Part shown: positions 7,578 to 17,363 of the stretch, piece after piece
How the letters are laid out: every line of letters begins with the position of its first letter
How positions within the stretch are numbered: the first letter of the stretch is position 1
Assembly (NCBI RefSeq): GCF_000255455.1
Contig: NZ_JH621247.1
Coordinates: forward strand, 187,682-229,115
Direction: 5' to 3'
Origin: Aquimarina agarilytica ZC1
GTDB lineage: Bacteria > Bacteroidota > Bacteroidia > Flavobacteriales > Flavobacteriaceae
Length of the DNA: 41,434 nt
Notes under the pieces: model-generated
The model's database searches: none
The model's input: only the letters and a program-made list of their open reading frames with translations
Told to the model about the DNA's origin: nothing
Translations under genes and position numbers: made by a program

Positions 7578-10500
7578 TTAGCGAGAAATTTCAATTAAAT
7601 GTTCCTCACTTGTACCATTGTTAAAGTTAATTTTTAATAGATATATTCCTTGAGGGTAGCTAATTGTACTAAATTGTAGCCCATTAGGAGTCTCTAGTTG
7701 ATTGGTAGTAAAACTAGCGATTAATATGGCAGAATTACTATCAAAAAAATCAATGCTCTGAATACTATTGATATCTTGTGTTTGAATATTTATTAAGTCA
7801 CTAGTCGGATTAGGGAATATTATAATATCACTATTTGTGGTGGTAGCATTCGTTGTAACTATAGGTTGAGTAGGAGGATTAGTATCAATTATTGCTAAAG
7901 TAAATTCGGTACTGGCTGTTAATCCATTAAAGTCTATTGCTTCAATAGCAATGCTTAGTATGGAGCCTTGTGAATTTACTGGAGGAATTCCAGATACTGT
8001 TCCTGTAGCTTCATTAAATGTTAACCAATTTGGTAGTGCTGTTCCGTTGCTTAAATTTACAATATAAGTTAGTTTATTTCCGGGGTATCCCTTATCAAAA
8101 GAATCAGTAACATTTAATTCAAAATTTTGAGCAATAGTTGCCGTTTGATTAGTTATCGCGGTTGCAGTAGGCACGGCTTGTGGTCTTATATTTTTAAAGT
8201 AAAAAATATTATCATTCCAATCACAATTAGCAGAACCTGCGCCACATCCATTTTGTACAAAATCTTGCAGTACAATATATTCATTAGGAATAAGCTCACC
8301 TTTATTATTTATCACACGATAAACACGTGCGCCAAGTAGGTCAGGTCTTCTGCCATCAATATTATTTCCACCTGTAGTTAGGTAATTGGAAATTGCAATT
8401 CTAAAAGGTTCACTAATAGTAGTCGCGGTATCAAAACTGATATTGTCACCTCTATTATTTCGGGGTAATAAAGTTTGGAACCATGTGCGCGAATGAAAAA
8501 AGTTAATATCACCAACCGTATCGGTATTGTCGAGTGCAACAAATCGAGCACCATTTCCACCTGGACCATGCATTGCCGAAATTTGAAATCCAATCACAGG
8601 TTGAGTAGGATCGGCCTGAACAAAAGCTTCAGAAAAAATCATATCACCTTCATAGCCCATGTCAATATTTGTGGCAATAGGAAAATTTGAAGAAGGTCTA
8701 AAAGATCTAAAATTTGGAGGTGTAATGGTACCATTGTCATTTACGATACTTAACATGGATGTTTGTAAGCCAAAAGCATCAAATACCTGCTGTGCATTAA
8801 TTTCTCGACCACCTTCTTGACCCTGTTGGTGTGATCCATTAAGTGTGGCTTTAACTTCTGGTGTGGTAATAGCATCAGATGTTACGGTCATTTCATTTAT
8901 AAAAAAGCTTTTACCATCACTGCCATCTCCATCAAAAATAATAGGTAAATCAGCAAAACTACCTGCTTCAATACTAAAAGGTAGACTAATAGGATTCCCT
9001 GTAGTATCTAAAATAGAAAAGCTAAAAACTGATGGACCGGAAATTTTAATGTCCGAAACAACTAAAGCTTCAGTACCTACATTGTTTAATCGTAGGGTGT
9101 TTGAATCTTGAACGTCGGTATTTGGTCTAATGTCTCTTATTTTATGAAATGTAAGGTAGTCCTCAGCAGGGAATCCGATATTGGTTGTTGGGATTTTAGT
9201 TAAATTTTCTAAACTAAGTATTCCATTTGAAGTAGGAAGTATGGTTGCAGGAGTAGCATTATCCAGAATAAAAACATAGTCTTGATAATCGCCATTGTTC
9301 AAATCTTCAAAAGCAATTAAAAAACTGTTTTCAATAATACTTCCATTTCTATCTTTATTAGGATAAATACGAGTTCGATGTGCAACATCTATATTTAAAG
9401 GATCTTGCGTATAACTTATTCTATTAAAGAAAAGGGATTCGACAAATATTCCAAAGACTTCATTTTGAGGGTCAAATTCTTTAATTCCAGATTTAGAAGG
9501 AGGAAATAATCTTTGCGCATTTTGTAAACCAGTTTCCAAGGTGTCAATTACATTAAATTGTTGTGTTGTTTGTTGGTTAGTGTACCATCCATAAGGTAAT
9601 TCCTCGGCAGGGGAATACCTAGCTACAGGAGTCAAGGTTACAGGAGCATCTGAGGCTTTTACCCATAATTCTGTTTCAACTTCGTCACCAATAGGATCAG
9701 GATTTACACCATTAGCTAATGTTGTCCATCCTACATCAATACCAACACCAATGGTGTTAACAACACTTTGTAGCGTAGGTTCTTCTCCGCCTTCAAAGCC
9801 TCTCTTTTTAAGTGCGTACAGGTTAATTCTGGTATTTGGATTGGCAGGATTATTACTTTCAATAGTTAAAATAGCATCCTGAAAACCTAGATCTTGTTGG
9901 TTTAAGTCAGGTGCGTAAATAATATCCAATTCATAAGTTTCGCCAGGATTAATACTTACTGCAGTTGCTGTTGGGCTGAAGCTAAATTGATTTGAAAAAT
10001 TTCCAGAAAGACTAATGGTATTAATTTCTAAAGTACTTTGTCCTGTGTTGCTAACACTAATGGTATTGGTTTCGGTCATTGGACCATCGGTATTAACGGT
10101 AGTTTCAAAAAACAATTCATCCGATGATACGGCTATGTTATTTGGACCAGATAAAGCCCTTAATAAAGTCAATCGAGGTGTTCCTCCTCCAGCTCTGTCA
10201 TATTCGGAAACATATAAATTTCCTGTAGTAACATCTTCAACAACATCTAATGGGTCATCAAAACCTTGTAAACCGGGTATGGCATTGTAAGCGTCAATAA
10301 CATCTCCACTGGCGCTATTGACATCTAACCCAAGTAGGTCATCTTGACCGCTAAATCGAGATACAAACAAAAGACCTTGCAGGCGACCTCCAAAAGCATT
10401 GCTTTTATATTCAATTACTCCGTTGGGTGATTTGTTAAAACCAAAATCATAAGCAGGTTCTTGATAATTAGGATCGGGAAGTACTGTAGAGGGATATTTG

Positions 10501-13500
10501 GGTACATCTATATATGGATTATCTTCTTGTCCTGGTAAATTACTATAAGCTAGTCCTCCGTGGTTTAATACGAATTCACCTCGGTAAGGGTTTGGATGAC
10601 CGTGATATGAACCTCCTTGTGTTTTAAATAACCAATCTTTTTGTGTGTTTCCTCCTTGAAGGGCTGGTACATCTGGTATACTTGTTAGTCCATCAATTCT
10701 TCTAGCTAATGTATAATCCGCGGTGGAGGGAGCGTTAGGGGAATTAGTATTGTTTCCCGCTGTTCCATTTGTTGGGACGTATAACCAGCCATTAGAGTGC
10801 CATATTAAGTCGTAAGCATTTCGTACCCCACTAGCAAAAATGGTAACAGGAGAGTTTGTGGCATATGGATTATATGTATTGTTACTCATTAAAATGTTAT
10901 CACTTGGGGCATTATTAATAACCGAAATATCATCGGTGGTGTATACACTTAAGGGTAAGTTTGTGGGTAATTTATCTAGTTCTACTTTAAGAATAGCTGC
11001 CGCTAAAAGTCTTTCGGGGCGAAATGCCCAAGCAGGGTCAATTTCACCACCTGCACTATTACTCCCTTGGCTTATGTATAAATCATTTGATTCATCAAAA
11101 GCCAGACTATTGGTTAAATGATCTTTTGCTGATCTGGGAAGGTGAATAAGGATATCTTCAACAACTTCTAAGTTTGGACCACTTAAACGGCTAAGTACTC
11201 CATCCCATTCTGGTGCATTAGATAAAGCAGATTTACTATGAGTAATATAAGCGATAGGGTTGGTTGGTGTTGAGGTCGGATCAAAAGTGAGTCCAATAAT
11301 TAGCCTAGTGTCATTATCACGTATGCCATCAATAGGGTGAGGAGCACCGTTTAATTCAGGAGAAAGTATTTCTAAATTAGAAAGTGATCCATCGGTTTCA
11401 ATGGTCCAACGATGTATTTTTCCATCAGAAGCAAAATTTCCTATGGTACTAGCATAAAGTTTTCCATCTGGGCCAATGATTAAGCTTGAAAAGCGTTCAT
11501 TTTCTGTACCATCTCCTAGATCAGTTCCAAATACTTTTTGGAAAGCTACACCTGTTAAATCACGAGAGTTGGAGCCTTGAGTGCTTCGCATGCCTGTAGT
11601 AAAGGTAGATTCGAAAGGGAAAAATGATAAACGATCATTTAAATTCCCAATTAAATTAGCTTCAACATTTGATGTGATTCGGTATATATATGTAGTATTT
11701 TCTTTAAGAGGAGTAAGTGGAGTAAGGTTAATAAAATCACCTCCACCCGTATCGTTAGAGTTTGATGGGATTAAAACTTCTCCAGTAGGGGTAACTTCAA
11801 ATAGATTTACGTTTCCATCAATGGTATTTTCATCCAGTTCATATCCGTTTGGAGTTATTAAACTTACTCCAATTTGGAAATTTTCTAGGGCTACATCAGT
11901 GGTGTTATTTGCAGGATTTACATCAGTAAAAAATGGACGTACACTATTTGCAATTTGTTCAATTTCAATTGAATTTATTTTAGTGTTGAACCCGCCACTA
12001 GCATCAATAGTTAGTCTTCCATCGGTAATATTAGTTGTTAGGGTTGCTGTCGTAAAACGATTGCCAGTAGTGGCGTTTCCAGTAGGAGTGAAATCATTAA
12101 TGGTATTTATGCCTTCTATATTAATTGTGTGTAATGGTGTTGTGGCAGGACTATCAACTAATGGATCACCTACAGATACTATTATGTTGTAAAGTCCTTC
12201 GGGAAGTTCTAGTTCCCATATACCCTCAGTTGTATTACCGTTGTTGCCCCCGGTGTCACCATATTGCATGTGTAGCAATGTGTTTTGTAATTCACTTACT
12301 CCATTTGTGTTTCTGTTGCGTGTATTTCTAGATAAATCTAAAGGCGAAGTACCATCTGTAGTTAGCCAACCGTAGCTAAAGTTGTTTCCTCTATCTTCAA
12401 AAGGAAGTCCTGTATCTTTAAGATAATCAATAATATCAGGGCTTCCGTTAGTGGTGAAGTTAATTTTTAAATTAATAAGTTCTTCTTCTATAGTAGGGAT
12501 AATTGAAAAGTCTTCAAATGTATAAGTGACTTCGGTGTTCTCATTTTCATTTCTTTTTGAAACATAAATACCGGCAAAGCTTAAGTTTTGGTAGTTGGTG
12601 TTTCCGTCTCGAATTTCTTGAGGTAACTCAATAGTTCCTATTGAAACTTCTGTAGTGTCGTTTAATTTGTAAAAAGCGGTAATACTATTGGTGTTAACAT
12701 CAATATGTAACCTTAGTTGAACTTTACTTGTATTTAAATTAGGGACATTTAGGTTTATTCTTTCAGCATTTGGAGCCAAAGCGTTAAGTTCGGTGAGTAC
12801 TTCAAGATTGTTGCCATTTCGGATTACAAATTTGATAAAGTTATCTTCATTAAGACCTAACCATATTCCTGCTTGTTCAAAATTGTTTGAAGTGTCTGAA
12901 TAGGGTTGATTAATAGTGGTAATAATATCAAAATTGGTTAGTTCGCTAAAATCGATACCAGTTCCTAAGGCGTTTATTTGTGAGTTTGTGTTTCGGCTAG
13001 TAGTGTTGTCCTGATAGGCTATTCCTTTTGTAGCTGTGATAATTAATTGGTTGTTTTCTAAAAGTAATTTAGAAGGCTCGTACCCTGGTATTTCATTAGA
13101 AAAAATAGGTTGGTCGCTAGCAAGTCTAGCAGATGGAGCGTCGACCATGGTAAATCCAGTATTTGAAATACCACCTTGGCTACCATCAAAAGTTAATTGA
13201 AGTGGTAGTTTAGCTTTTAATTGGTTGCAATCTAAGGTGCTAATTGGGTTGCAAGGAATAATGCCTACAGTTAATGCTAGGTTTATTATAGCAGGTTTGT
13301 AGCCTTTTGTTGTGGCTATTATTGTAGCTGTTTCTTGTGTGCCATCTGCTAAATTTGAAGTGTTAATTTCAAAAGTATAGTTGCCTACTATTCCTGTTTT
13401 TTGAATAGTAAGCCATCCATTAGTTATTGAGGTGTCTGCAGGAACTTCCAGCAGGTTTTCTATTGATAGCGTGAGTGTTGCAGGATCGGAAGAGGCTGTT

Positions 13501-14231
13501 AATTCTTCAATTAACGTAACTGTTGTGTTTTCGGGAGTAATGGTTGATACATTAGTGTTGGTGAAGTTTAAACTATTTAGATCAGCAGTGTTCGTTGATG
13601 TATCAATGTTGATGTAGTTGATTTTTGTATTAAACCCGCCCAAAGCATTAACAGTTAATAAGCCATCAGTAACTTCGATAGTTAATGTTTCTTCTCTAGT
13701 TTCTCTTGGAGTAGGTATAAAACCAGGTACAATGCTAATACCTTCAATGGTTAATGCATGGCGACTATCTATGGAATTACTTACATCTCCAACTCCAATA
13801 GTGATATCATATATTCCGTTAGGAATTTCAATTTCCCAGTATATTTCATTTCCTCGAGGTTGTGATTCCCAAGTTGAAATGTGATTTCCTTGCAAATGGA
13901 CGAGTGTACCAGTTAATTTTTCGATGTCTGTAGCGTTATCGTAAGCTATACCAAGTCTGTTTCTTCCAATTCCATTGTTGTTTCCTGGAACATCTGCCGA
14001 AGCATCAAAAGGGGTATCGTCACTTTTTAATTTCCAACCATAATTATAGTTGCTGTTATCAATGGTGATCTGAGATGTTCCAAAAGCTTTACCGTGATCA
14101 GCTATATATCCAGTAGGTGGAGTGGTGATGTTTGGGTTGTTTTGGAAGTTGATTCGTGCCTCATAAGTTTGGGCGTAACTACTCAGTGTCACTAAAAATA
14201 GTAACACTAGATAAAGTGTTTTTGTTTTCAT
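7578..14231 (-). CDS. Giant T9SS-exported multidomain protein with malectin-like and sugar-dehydrogenase-like propeller domains
   Basis: The 2217-residue protein is predicted to be carried across the outer membrane by the type IX system. Domains read as follows: signal peptide 1-20 (cut after SSYA); malectin-like domain ~24-212; Ig-like segment to ~320; laminin-G-like beta-sandwich ~339-577; second malectin-like domain ~589-757, sharing the signature GGFNTKIN with the first; Ig-like (Big_5 type) ~762-864; beta-propeller ~890-1360 resembling glucose/sorbosone dehydrogenase (FASGVRNAYDLIWHSNGWLY); choice-of-anchor D type domains ~1370-1470 and ~1700-1790; a poorly recognised region ~1800-2010; putative Ig domain ~2025-2120; type A sorting domain ~2135-2217 (IIIFPNPTSDLINIQ). 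It may bind or oxidise glycans on the surface, but no catalytic activity can be proven. It stands alone, closed by a terminator. Confidence 0.88.
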   Translation of the reverse strand: MKTKTLYLVLLFLVTLSSYAQTYEARINFQNNPNITTPPTGYIADHGKAFGTSQITIDNSNYNYGWKLKSDDTPFDASADVPGNNNGIGRNRLGIAYDNATDIEKLTGTLVHLQGNHISTWESQPRGNEIYWEIEIPNGIYDITIGVGDVSNSIDSRHALTIEGISIVPGFIPTPRETREETLTIEVTDGLLTVNALGGFNTKINYINIDTSTNTADLNSLNFTNTNVSTITPENTTVTLIEELTASSDPATLTLSIENLLEVPADTSITNGWLTIQKTGIVGNYTFEINTSNLADGTQETATIIATTKGYKPAIINLALTVGIIPCNPISTLDCNQLKAKLPLQLTFDGSQGGISNTGFTMVDAPSARLASDQPIFSNEIPGYEPSKLLLENNQLIITATKGIAYQDNTTSRNTNSQINALGTGIDFSELTNFDIITTINQPYSDTSNNFEQAGIWLGLNEDNFIKFVIRNGNNLEVLTELNALAPNAERINLNVPNLNTSKVQLRLHIDVNTNSITAFYKLNDTTEVSIGTIELPQEIRDGNTNYQNLSFAGIYVSKRNENENTEVTYTFEDFSIIPTIEEELINLKINFTTNGSPDIIDYLKDTGLPFEDRGNNFSYGWLTTDGTSPLDLSRNTRNRNTNGVSELQNTLLHMQYGDTGGNNGNTTEGIWELELPEGLYNIIVSVGDPLVDSPATTPLHTINIEGINTINDFTPTGNATTGNRFTTATLTTNITDGRLTIDASGGFNTKINSIEIEQIANSVRPFFTDVNPANNTTDVALENFQIGVSLITPNGYELDENTIDGNVNLFEVTPTGEVLIPSNSNDTGGGDFINLTPLTPLKENTTYIYRITSNVEANLIGNLNDRLSFFPFESTFTTGMRSTQGSNSRDLTGVAFQKVFGTDLGDGTENERFSSLIIGPDGKLYASTIGNFASDGKIHRWTIETDGSLSNLEILSPELNGAPHPIDGIRDNDTRLIIGLTFDPTSTPTNPIAYITHSKSALSNAPEWDGVLSRLSGPNLEVVEDILIHLPRSAKDHLTNSLAFDESNDLYISQGSNSAGGEIDPAWAFRPERLLAAAILKVELDKLPTNLPLSVYTTDDISVINNAPSDNILMSNNTYNPYATNSPVTIFASGVRNAYDLIWHSNGWLYVPTNGTAGNNTNSPNAPSTADYTLARRIDGLTSIPDVPALQGGNTQKDWLFKTQGGSYHGHPNPYRGEFVLNHGGLAYSNLPGQEDNPYIDVPKYPSTVLPDPNYQEPAYDFGFNKSPNGVIEYKSNAFGGRLQGLLFVSRFSGQDDLLGLDVNSASGDVIDAYNAIPGLQGFDDPLDVVEDVTTGNLYVSEYDRAGGGTPRLTLLRALSGPNNIAVSSDELFFETTVNTDGPMTETNTISVSNTGQSTLEINTISLSGNFSNQFSFSPTATAVSINPGETYELDIIYAPDLNQQDLGFQDAILTIESNNPANPNTRINLYALKKRGFEGGEEPTLQSVVNTIGVGIDVGWTTLANGVNPDPIGDEVETELWVKASDAPVTLTPVARYSPAEELPYGWYTNQQTTQQFNVIDTLETGLQNAQRLFPPSKSGIKEFDPQNEVFGIFVESLFFNRISYTQDPLNIDVAHRTRIYPNKDRNGSIIENSFLIAFEDLNNGDYQDYVFILDNATPATILPTSNGILSLENLTKIPTTNIGFPAEDYLTFHKIRDIRPNTDVQDSNTLRLNNVGTEALVVSDIKISGPSVFSFSILDTTGNPISLPFSIEAGSFADLPIIFDGDGSDGKSFFINEMTVTSDAITTPEVKATLNGSHQQGQEGGREINAQQVFDAFGLQTSMLSIVNDNGTITPPNFRSFRPSSNFPIATNIDMGYEGDMIFSEAFVQADPTQPVIGFQISAMHGPGGNGARFVALDNTDTVGDINFFHSRTWFQTLLPRNNRGDNISFDTATTISEPFRIAISNYLTTGGNNIDGRRPDLLGARVYRVINNKGELIPNEYIVLQDFVQNGCGAGSANCDWNDNIFYFKNIRPQAVPTATAITNQTATIAQNFELNVTDSFDKGYPGNKLTYIVNLSNGTALPNWLTFNEATGTVSGIPPVNSQGSILSIAIEAIDFNGLTASTEFTLAIIDTNPPTQPIVTTNATTTNSDIIIFPNPTSDLINIQTQDINSIQSIDFFDSNSAILIASFTTNQLETPNGLQFSTISYPQGIYLLKINFNNGTSEEHLIEISR

Positions 14232-14865
14232 AAAGGTGGTTCTATTTATTTGTTGTACAGTTTAATACACTTATAAATATACTTTGAATGAATTGTAAGT
14301 TTGATGTTGGGTTAGCTGATTTTTTAACAATTTTATTGGCTGTGCTAAACTGTTAATTTGGTTTTTAAGGCTTTTATCAGAATTAGTATTGAGCTGATAA
14401 ATTTTAGTAAAAAATCTTTAAATGAATATAAAAAAAGGATGTATCAAGTATTTTAAGAATTAAACTAAATAACATGTAGTCAATTTCTTATGATGTAATG
14501 TTTAATAGAGAAGATGTGTTTTGTCTTTTTGAAAACCTTACAACTATTTTAATTTTTTTTTCAACATTTTTATAAAGCTTAATGTTTGTTAAATTTGAGT
14601 TTTTGGGTGATTTTTCTTCGCAAACAGGAGAGTTTGTGTCGTTAATGATTGTCTTTTTTTAGTTGAATGGGCTAGTTCAATTTTTTGAGCTTGGTTTGTT
14701 TTTTGTCTAAATTGTTAAAAATATAATAATTAGATCTGATAAAGAGGGGGTTACTTGATTGGTTTTTAATAGGATTTTTAATTATAATAAGTAATTTGTT
14801 TTTTTCTTACAATTTGAGTTTTGTGTCATTAAACAGCCTATTTTTTGAGATTGATATTTTTTGTA
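14232..14865. other. 634-base intergenic region, no gene seen
   Basis: This is the longest gap in the window, upstream of the giant minus-strand gene and downstream of the glutaredoxin-like gene. It is very AT-rich. TATATTTA on the minus strand near 14275 is a weak -7 candidate for the giant gene. TTATCAG at 14374-14380 and CTGATAA at 14394-14400 form a 7-base inverted repeat. A 26-codon ORF at 14582 lacks any support. I see no tRNA, no protein remnant and no terminator with a clear stem. Confidence 0.5.
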
Positions 14866-15480
14866 TTACTCAATTTCATTTAAAAAAGTAGCTATGCTAT
14901 TAATTGGATGGAAAATTTTGCCTTTTACGGAGGCTAAAGGGAGTTTAAGGGTGTCTGTTCTGTAACCTTTTTTTTCGAGTAATTTCCAAGTATATTTATA
15001 AAATCGTTCTCGTAAATCAATATCAATTTCTCGATATTTAATGTGTTTGTTATTGAGTTGCTTTTTTAAATTGTCACATTTGCTGCAGGAGCTATTTGTA
15101 AAAACAACAATTTCTTGTTTCATTAATTCGGCAACATCTGCTTCGCTTTCCTCTTTTCCTTTTAGTTGAATGTTTTCAAGTGTTTTGTTAGCTACAAAAG
15201 TATAGGTATATCTTGAAGGAACATCAACTAGTGGAATTAATGTAATTAAAAGTGTTTTGGAATTGGGAGGCAGTTGTTTAATAACGGGTCTATCTCCGCT
15301 TCTGCGATAGCCATTAGCATGTACTTTAAAAAACACACTTCTTGGTTTATTGGTAGTGTTCTTTGCAAAAATTAATGTGCGTTTTTTTCCGACTTCTTCA
15401 ATAATATTAACTCCATTTTTTTGGCTGTACGTGTTTAAAAAGAATAGGATTGAAATGGTTAAAAATAGGTTTTTAATCAT
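14866..15480 (-). CDS. Exported glutaredoxin-like protein
   Basis: This is probably a periplasmic or envelope thiol-disulfide protein. The 204 residues start with a signal peptide (MIKNLFLTISILFFLNTYSQ). An all-beta segment at ~20-115 is not recognised (KTLLITLIPLVDVPSRYTYT). A glutaredoxin fold at ~125-204 follows, with the redox motif CSKC in VVFTNSSCSKCDNLKKQL and the following strand IKYREIDID. Both active-site cysteines are present, so a disulfide exchange role is possible. The gene stands alone, divergent from the exonuclease operon. A glutaredoxin fold fused behind an exported beta domain is unusual, because glutaredoxins are normally cytoplasmic. The substrate is unknown. Confidence 0.72.
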   Translation of the reverse strand: MIKNLFLTISILFFLNTYSQKNGVNIIEEVGKKRTLIFAKNTTNKPRSVFFKVHANGYRRSGDRPVIKQLPPNSKTLLITLIPLVDVPSRYTYTFVANKTLENIQLKGKEESEADVAELMKQEIVVFTNSSCSKCDNLKKQLNNKHIKYREIDIDLRERFYKYTWKLLEKKGYRTDTLKLPLASVKGKIFHPINSIATFLNEIE

Positions 15481-15629
15481 AGTTTATATATTTGATTATC
15501 AATAAATTTACTATTTTTAAAACTGTTATTGAAATTGCTTTTAATTATTTTTTTATCATAGTTTCTTAGTAATGATCACGATTAGGCTTTGATTAGGTTT
15601 ATTAGTAACTTTACTTTTTAAATTTATTT

Positions 15630-16397
15630 ATGGAATTAAAGTTGAGTCGCCCCATTTGTTTTTTTGATTTAGAAACTACGGGTGTTAATATATCTAAAGA
15701 TAGAATTGTAGAAATATCAATTCTTAAAGTTTTCCCTAACGGAAATAAAGAAAGTAAAACCTGGTTAGTGAATCCAGAAATGCCAATACCGACGGAAACT
15801 ACGGCTGTTCATGGTGTGACTAATGAAAAAGTAGCAAACGAGCCTACTTTTAAGCAACTAGCAAAAGTAATAAGTGATATGATTAAGGGTTGTGATTTAG
15901 GGGGGTATAATTCAAATAAATTTGATATTCCACTATTAGCAGAAGAAATGCTTAGAGCTGATATGGATTTTGATATGTCAAATAACGTGGCTGTTGATGT
16001 GCAAAATATTTTTCATAAAATGGAACAGCGTACACTTGTTGCTGCGTATAAATTTTATTGTGATAAGGATTTAACAAATGCGCATAGCGCCGAAGCCGAT
16101 ACTACGGCAACCTATGAGGTACTTTGTTCTCAATTAGATAAATATCCAGATTTGGAAAATGATATGGAGTTTTTATCTGAATTTAGTACACGAAGAAAAA
16201 CAGCAGATTTTGCTGGTTTTATAGCCTTTAATGAAAAAGAACAAGAGGTGTTTACCTTTGGAAAGCATAAAGGGAAATTAGTTGAGGAAGTGTTGGATAA
16301 AGAGCCTGGTTATTTTGGATGGATCCAAAATGCAGATTTTCCATTGTATACAAAAAAGATTTTAACAGCCATTCGTTTACGTAAGTTTAATGCTTAA
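15630..16397 (+). CDS. DEDDh 3'-5' exonuclease, DNA polymerase III epsilon-like
   Basis: This is a 3'-5' exonuclease of the RNase T/DnaQ fold that removes nucleotides from DNA or RNA 3' ends. The DEDDh residues are all visible in the 255-residue protein: FFDLETTG near residue 12 (Asp, Glu), NSNKFDIPLL near 100 (Asp), and HSAEADTTATYEVL near 150 (His, Asp). The C-terminal part, FTFGKHKGKLVEEV through the Trp-containing segment ending near 250, resembles the small DUF3820-type domain often attached to Bacteroidota DnaQ-like exonucleases. It is the first gene of a tight run with the FAH-family, HPt and cinA genes. A weak promoter candidate (TTTG at 15588, TACTTTTT at 15612) lies just upstream. 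It is not the replicative epsilon subunit by necessity. Confidence 0.88.
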   Translation: MELKLSRPICFFDLETTGVNISKDRIVEISILKVFPNGNKESKTWLVNPEMPIPTETTAVHGVTNEKVANEPTFKQLAKVISDMIKGCDLGGYNSNKFDIPLLAEEMLRADMDFDMSNNVAVDVQNIFHKMEQRTLVAAYKFYCDKDLTNAHSAEADTTATYEVLCSQLDKYPDLENDMEFLSEFSTRRKTADFAGFIAFNEKEQEVFTFGKHKGKLVEEVLDKEPGYFGWIQNADFPLYTKKILTAIRLRKFNA

Positions 16398-16403
16398 TTG
16401 TTT

Positions 16404-17015
16404 ATGAAAATAATTTGTATAGGTCGTAATTATGCGGCACATATTGAGGAGTTGAAAAATGAAAAGCCAAGTGATCCTGTAGTTTTTTTAAAGCCAGATA
16501 CTTCGGTATTGTTAAAAAAACAACCATTTTTTATGCCCGATTTTAGTAATGATGTGCATCATGAAATCGAATTTATAATTAAAATAAATAGAATAGGAAA
16601 GCATATAAATCCAAAGTTTGCACATAAATATTATGATGAGGTTAGTGTTGGAATAGATTTTACGGCACGAGATGTTCAAAATGAACTTAGAGCTAAAGGT
16701 TTACCATGGGAATGTTCCAAAGCTTTTGATGGGGCTACAGTGCTTGGTAAATGGGTTTCGAAATCAAAATTCCCGGATATATCGAATGTAAATTTTAAAC
16801 TTTACAAAAACGATGTAGTTGTTCAGGATGGATTTACTAAATTAATGTTATATTCGGTGGATGAGTTGATTGCCTATGTTTCAAAATATTTTACATTAAA
16901 AATAGGAGATATAATTTTCACAGGAACCCCAGCAGGGGTTAGTCCGGTGGCAGTAAATGATCAATTAAAGGGTTATTTGGAAGAAGAAGAAATGTTTCAC
17001 ATAAAAGTTAAATAG
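16404..17015 (+). CDS. Fumarylacetoacetate hydrolase (FAH) family protein
   Basis: This is a metal-dependent hydrolase, decarboxylase or tautomerase of the FAH superfamily, acting on 2-oxo acid or acylpyruvate-type compounds. The 203 residues show the family core: IGRNYAAHIEELKNEKP at the N terminus, the metal-binding HHEIEFIIKI (Glu-x-Glu) with a later Asp in GIDFTARDVQNELRAKGLPW, and the closing IIFTGTPAGVSPV. I prefer the ATG at 16404; an in-frame TTG at 16398 would add two residues. It is 6 bases past the exonuclease stop and directly abuts the HPt gene. Small housekeeping FAH proteins of this type often act as acylpyruvases or oxaloacetate tautomerases; which one applies here is not readable from sequence. 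Confidence 0.87.
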   Translation: MKIICIGRNYAAHIEELKNEKPSDPVVFLKPDTSVLLKKQPFFMPDFSNDVHHEIEFIIKINRIGKHINPKFAHKYYDEVSVGIDFTARDVQNELRAKGLPWECSKAFDGATVLGKWVSKSKFPDISNVNFKLYKNDVVVQDGFTKLMLYSVDELIAYVSKYFTLKIGDIIFTGTPAGVSPVAVNDQLKGYLEEEEMFHIKVK

Positions 17016-17357
17016 ATGAGTATATCGTATGACCTGGAAAAGGTTAAAGAATTGGCAGGTGGGGATGAAAGTTTTGTGGAAATTTTATTGCAAACTTTTT
17101 TAGAGGAGATACCAGAGGATTTAAAAAATATGTCCGATGCTGTGGCTGTTAATGATGCTAAAGTAGCTTATCAATATGCGCATAAAATGAAACCTAATTT
17201 TCAATTGTTTGGCATTGATGTTATTGATCATATAAAACGTATTGAATCTTGGGCTAATGAAGAAATAACTTTTGATGAAGCTAAGGTGGCATTACTTGTT
17301 GTGGAAGAAAAAGCCGAAAAAGCGATTGTTTCGCTTAGGGAATTACTTAATAAGTAA
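17016..17357 (+). CDS. Stand-alone histidine phosphotransfer (HPt) protein
   Basis: This is a phosphorelay intermediate that would shuttle phosphate between a hybrid histidine kinase and a response regulator. The 113-residue, all-helical protein has the HPt motif AYQYAHKMKPNFQLFG, with the phospho-accepting His at residue 56. The ATG follows the FAH-family stop with no gap (stop at 17013-17015), and cinA starts 6 bases after its stop, so it is embedded in a housekeeping operon. No kinase or receiver gene is in the window, so its partners must be encoded elsewhere. The fold assignment is confident; the pathway is unknown. Confidence 0.85.
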   Translation: MSISYDLEKVKELAGGDESFVEILLQTFLEEIPEDLKNMSDAVAVNDAKVAYQYAHKMKPNFQLFGIDVIDHIKRIESWANEEITFDEAKVALLVVEEKAEKAIVSLRELLNK

Positions 17358-17363
17358 CATCAA

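Noticed and set aside
11581..12192. 203-codon open frame on the plus strand inside the giant gene
   Set aside because: It is antisense to a clearly coding frame with recognisable domains, and its translation shows no family motif. Several other antisense frames within 8127-13884 are the same kind of shadow.
14582..14662. 26-codon ORF in the 634-base gap
   Set aside because: It is short, has no promoter element and no recognisable sequence; expected by chance in AT-rich DNA.
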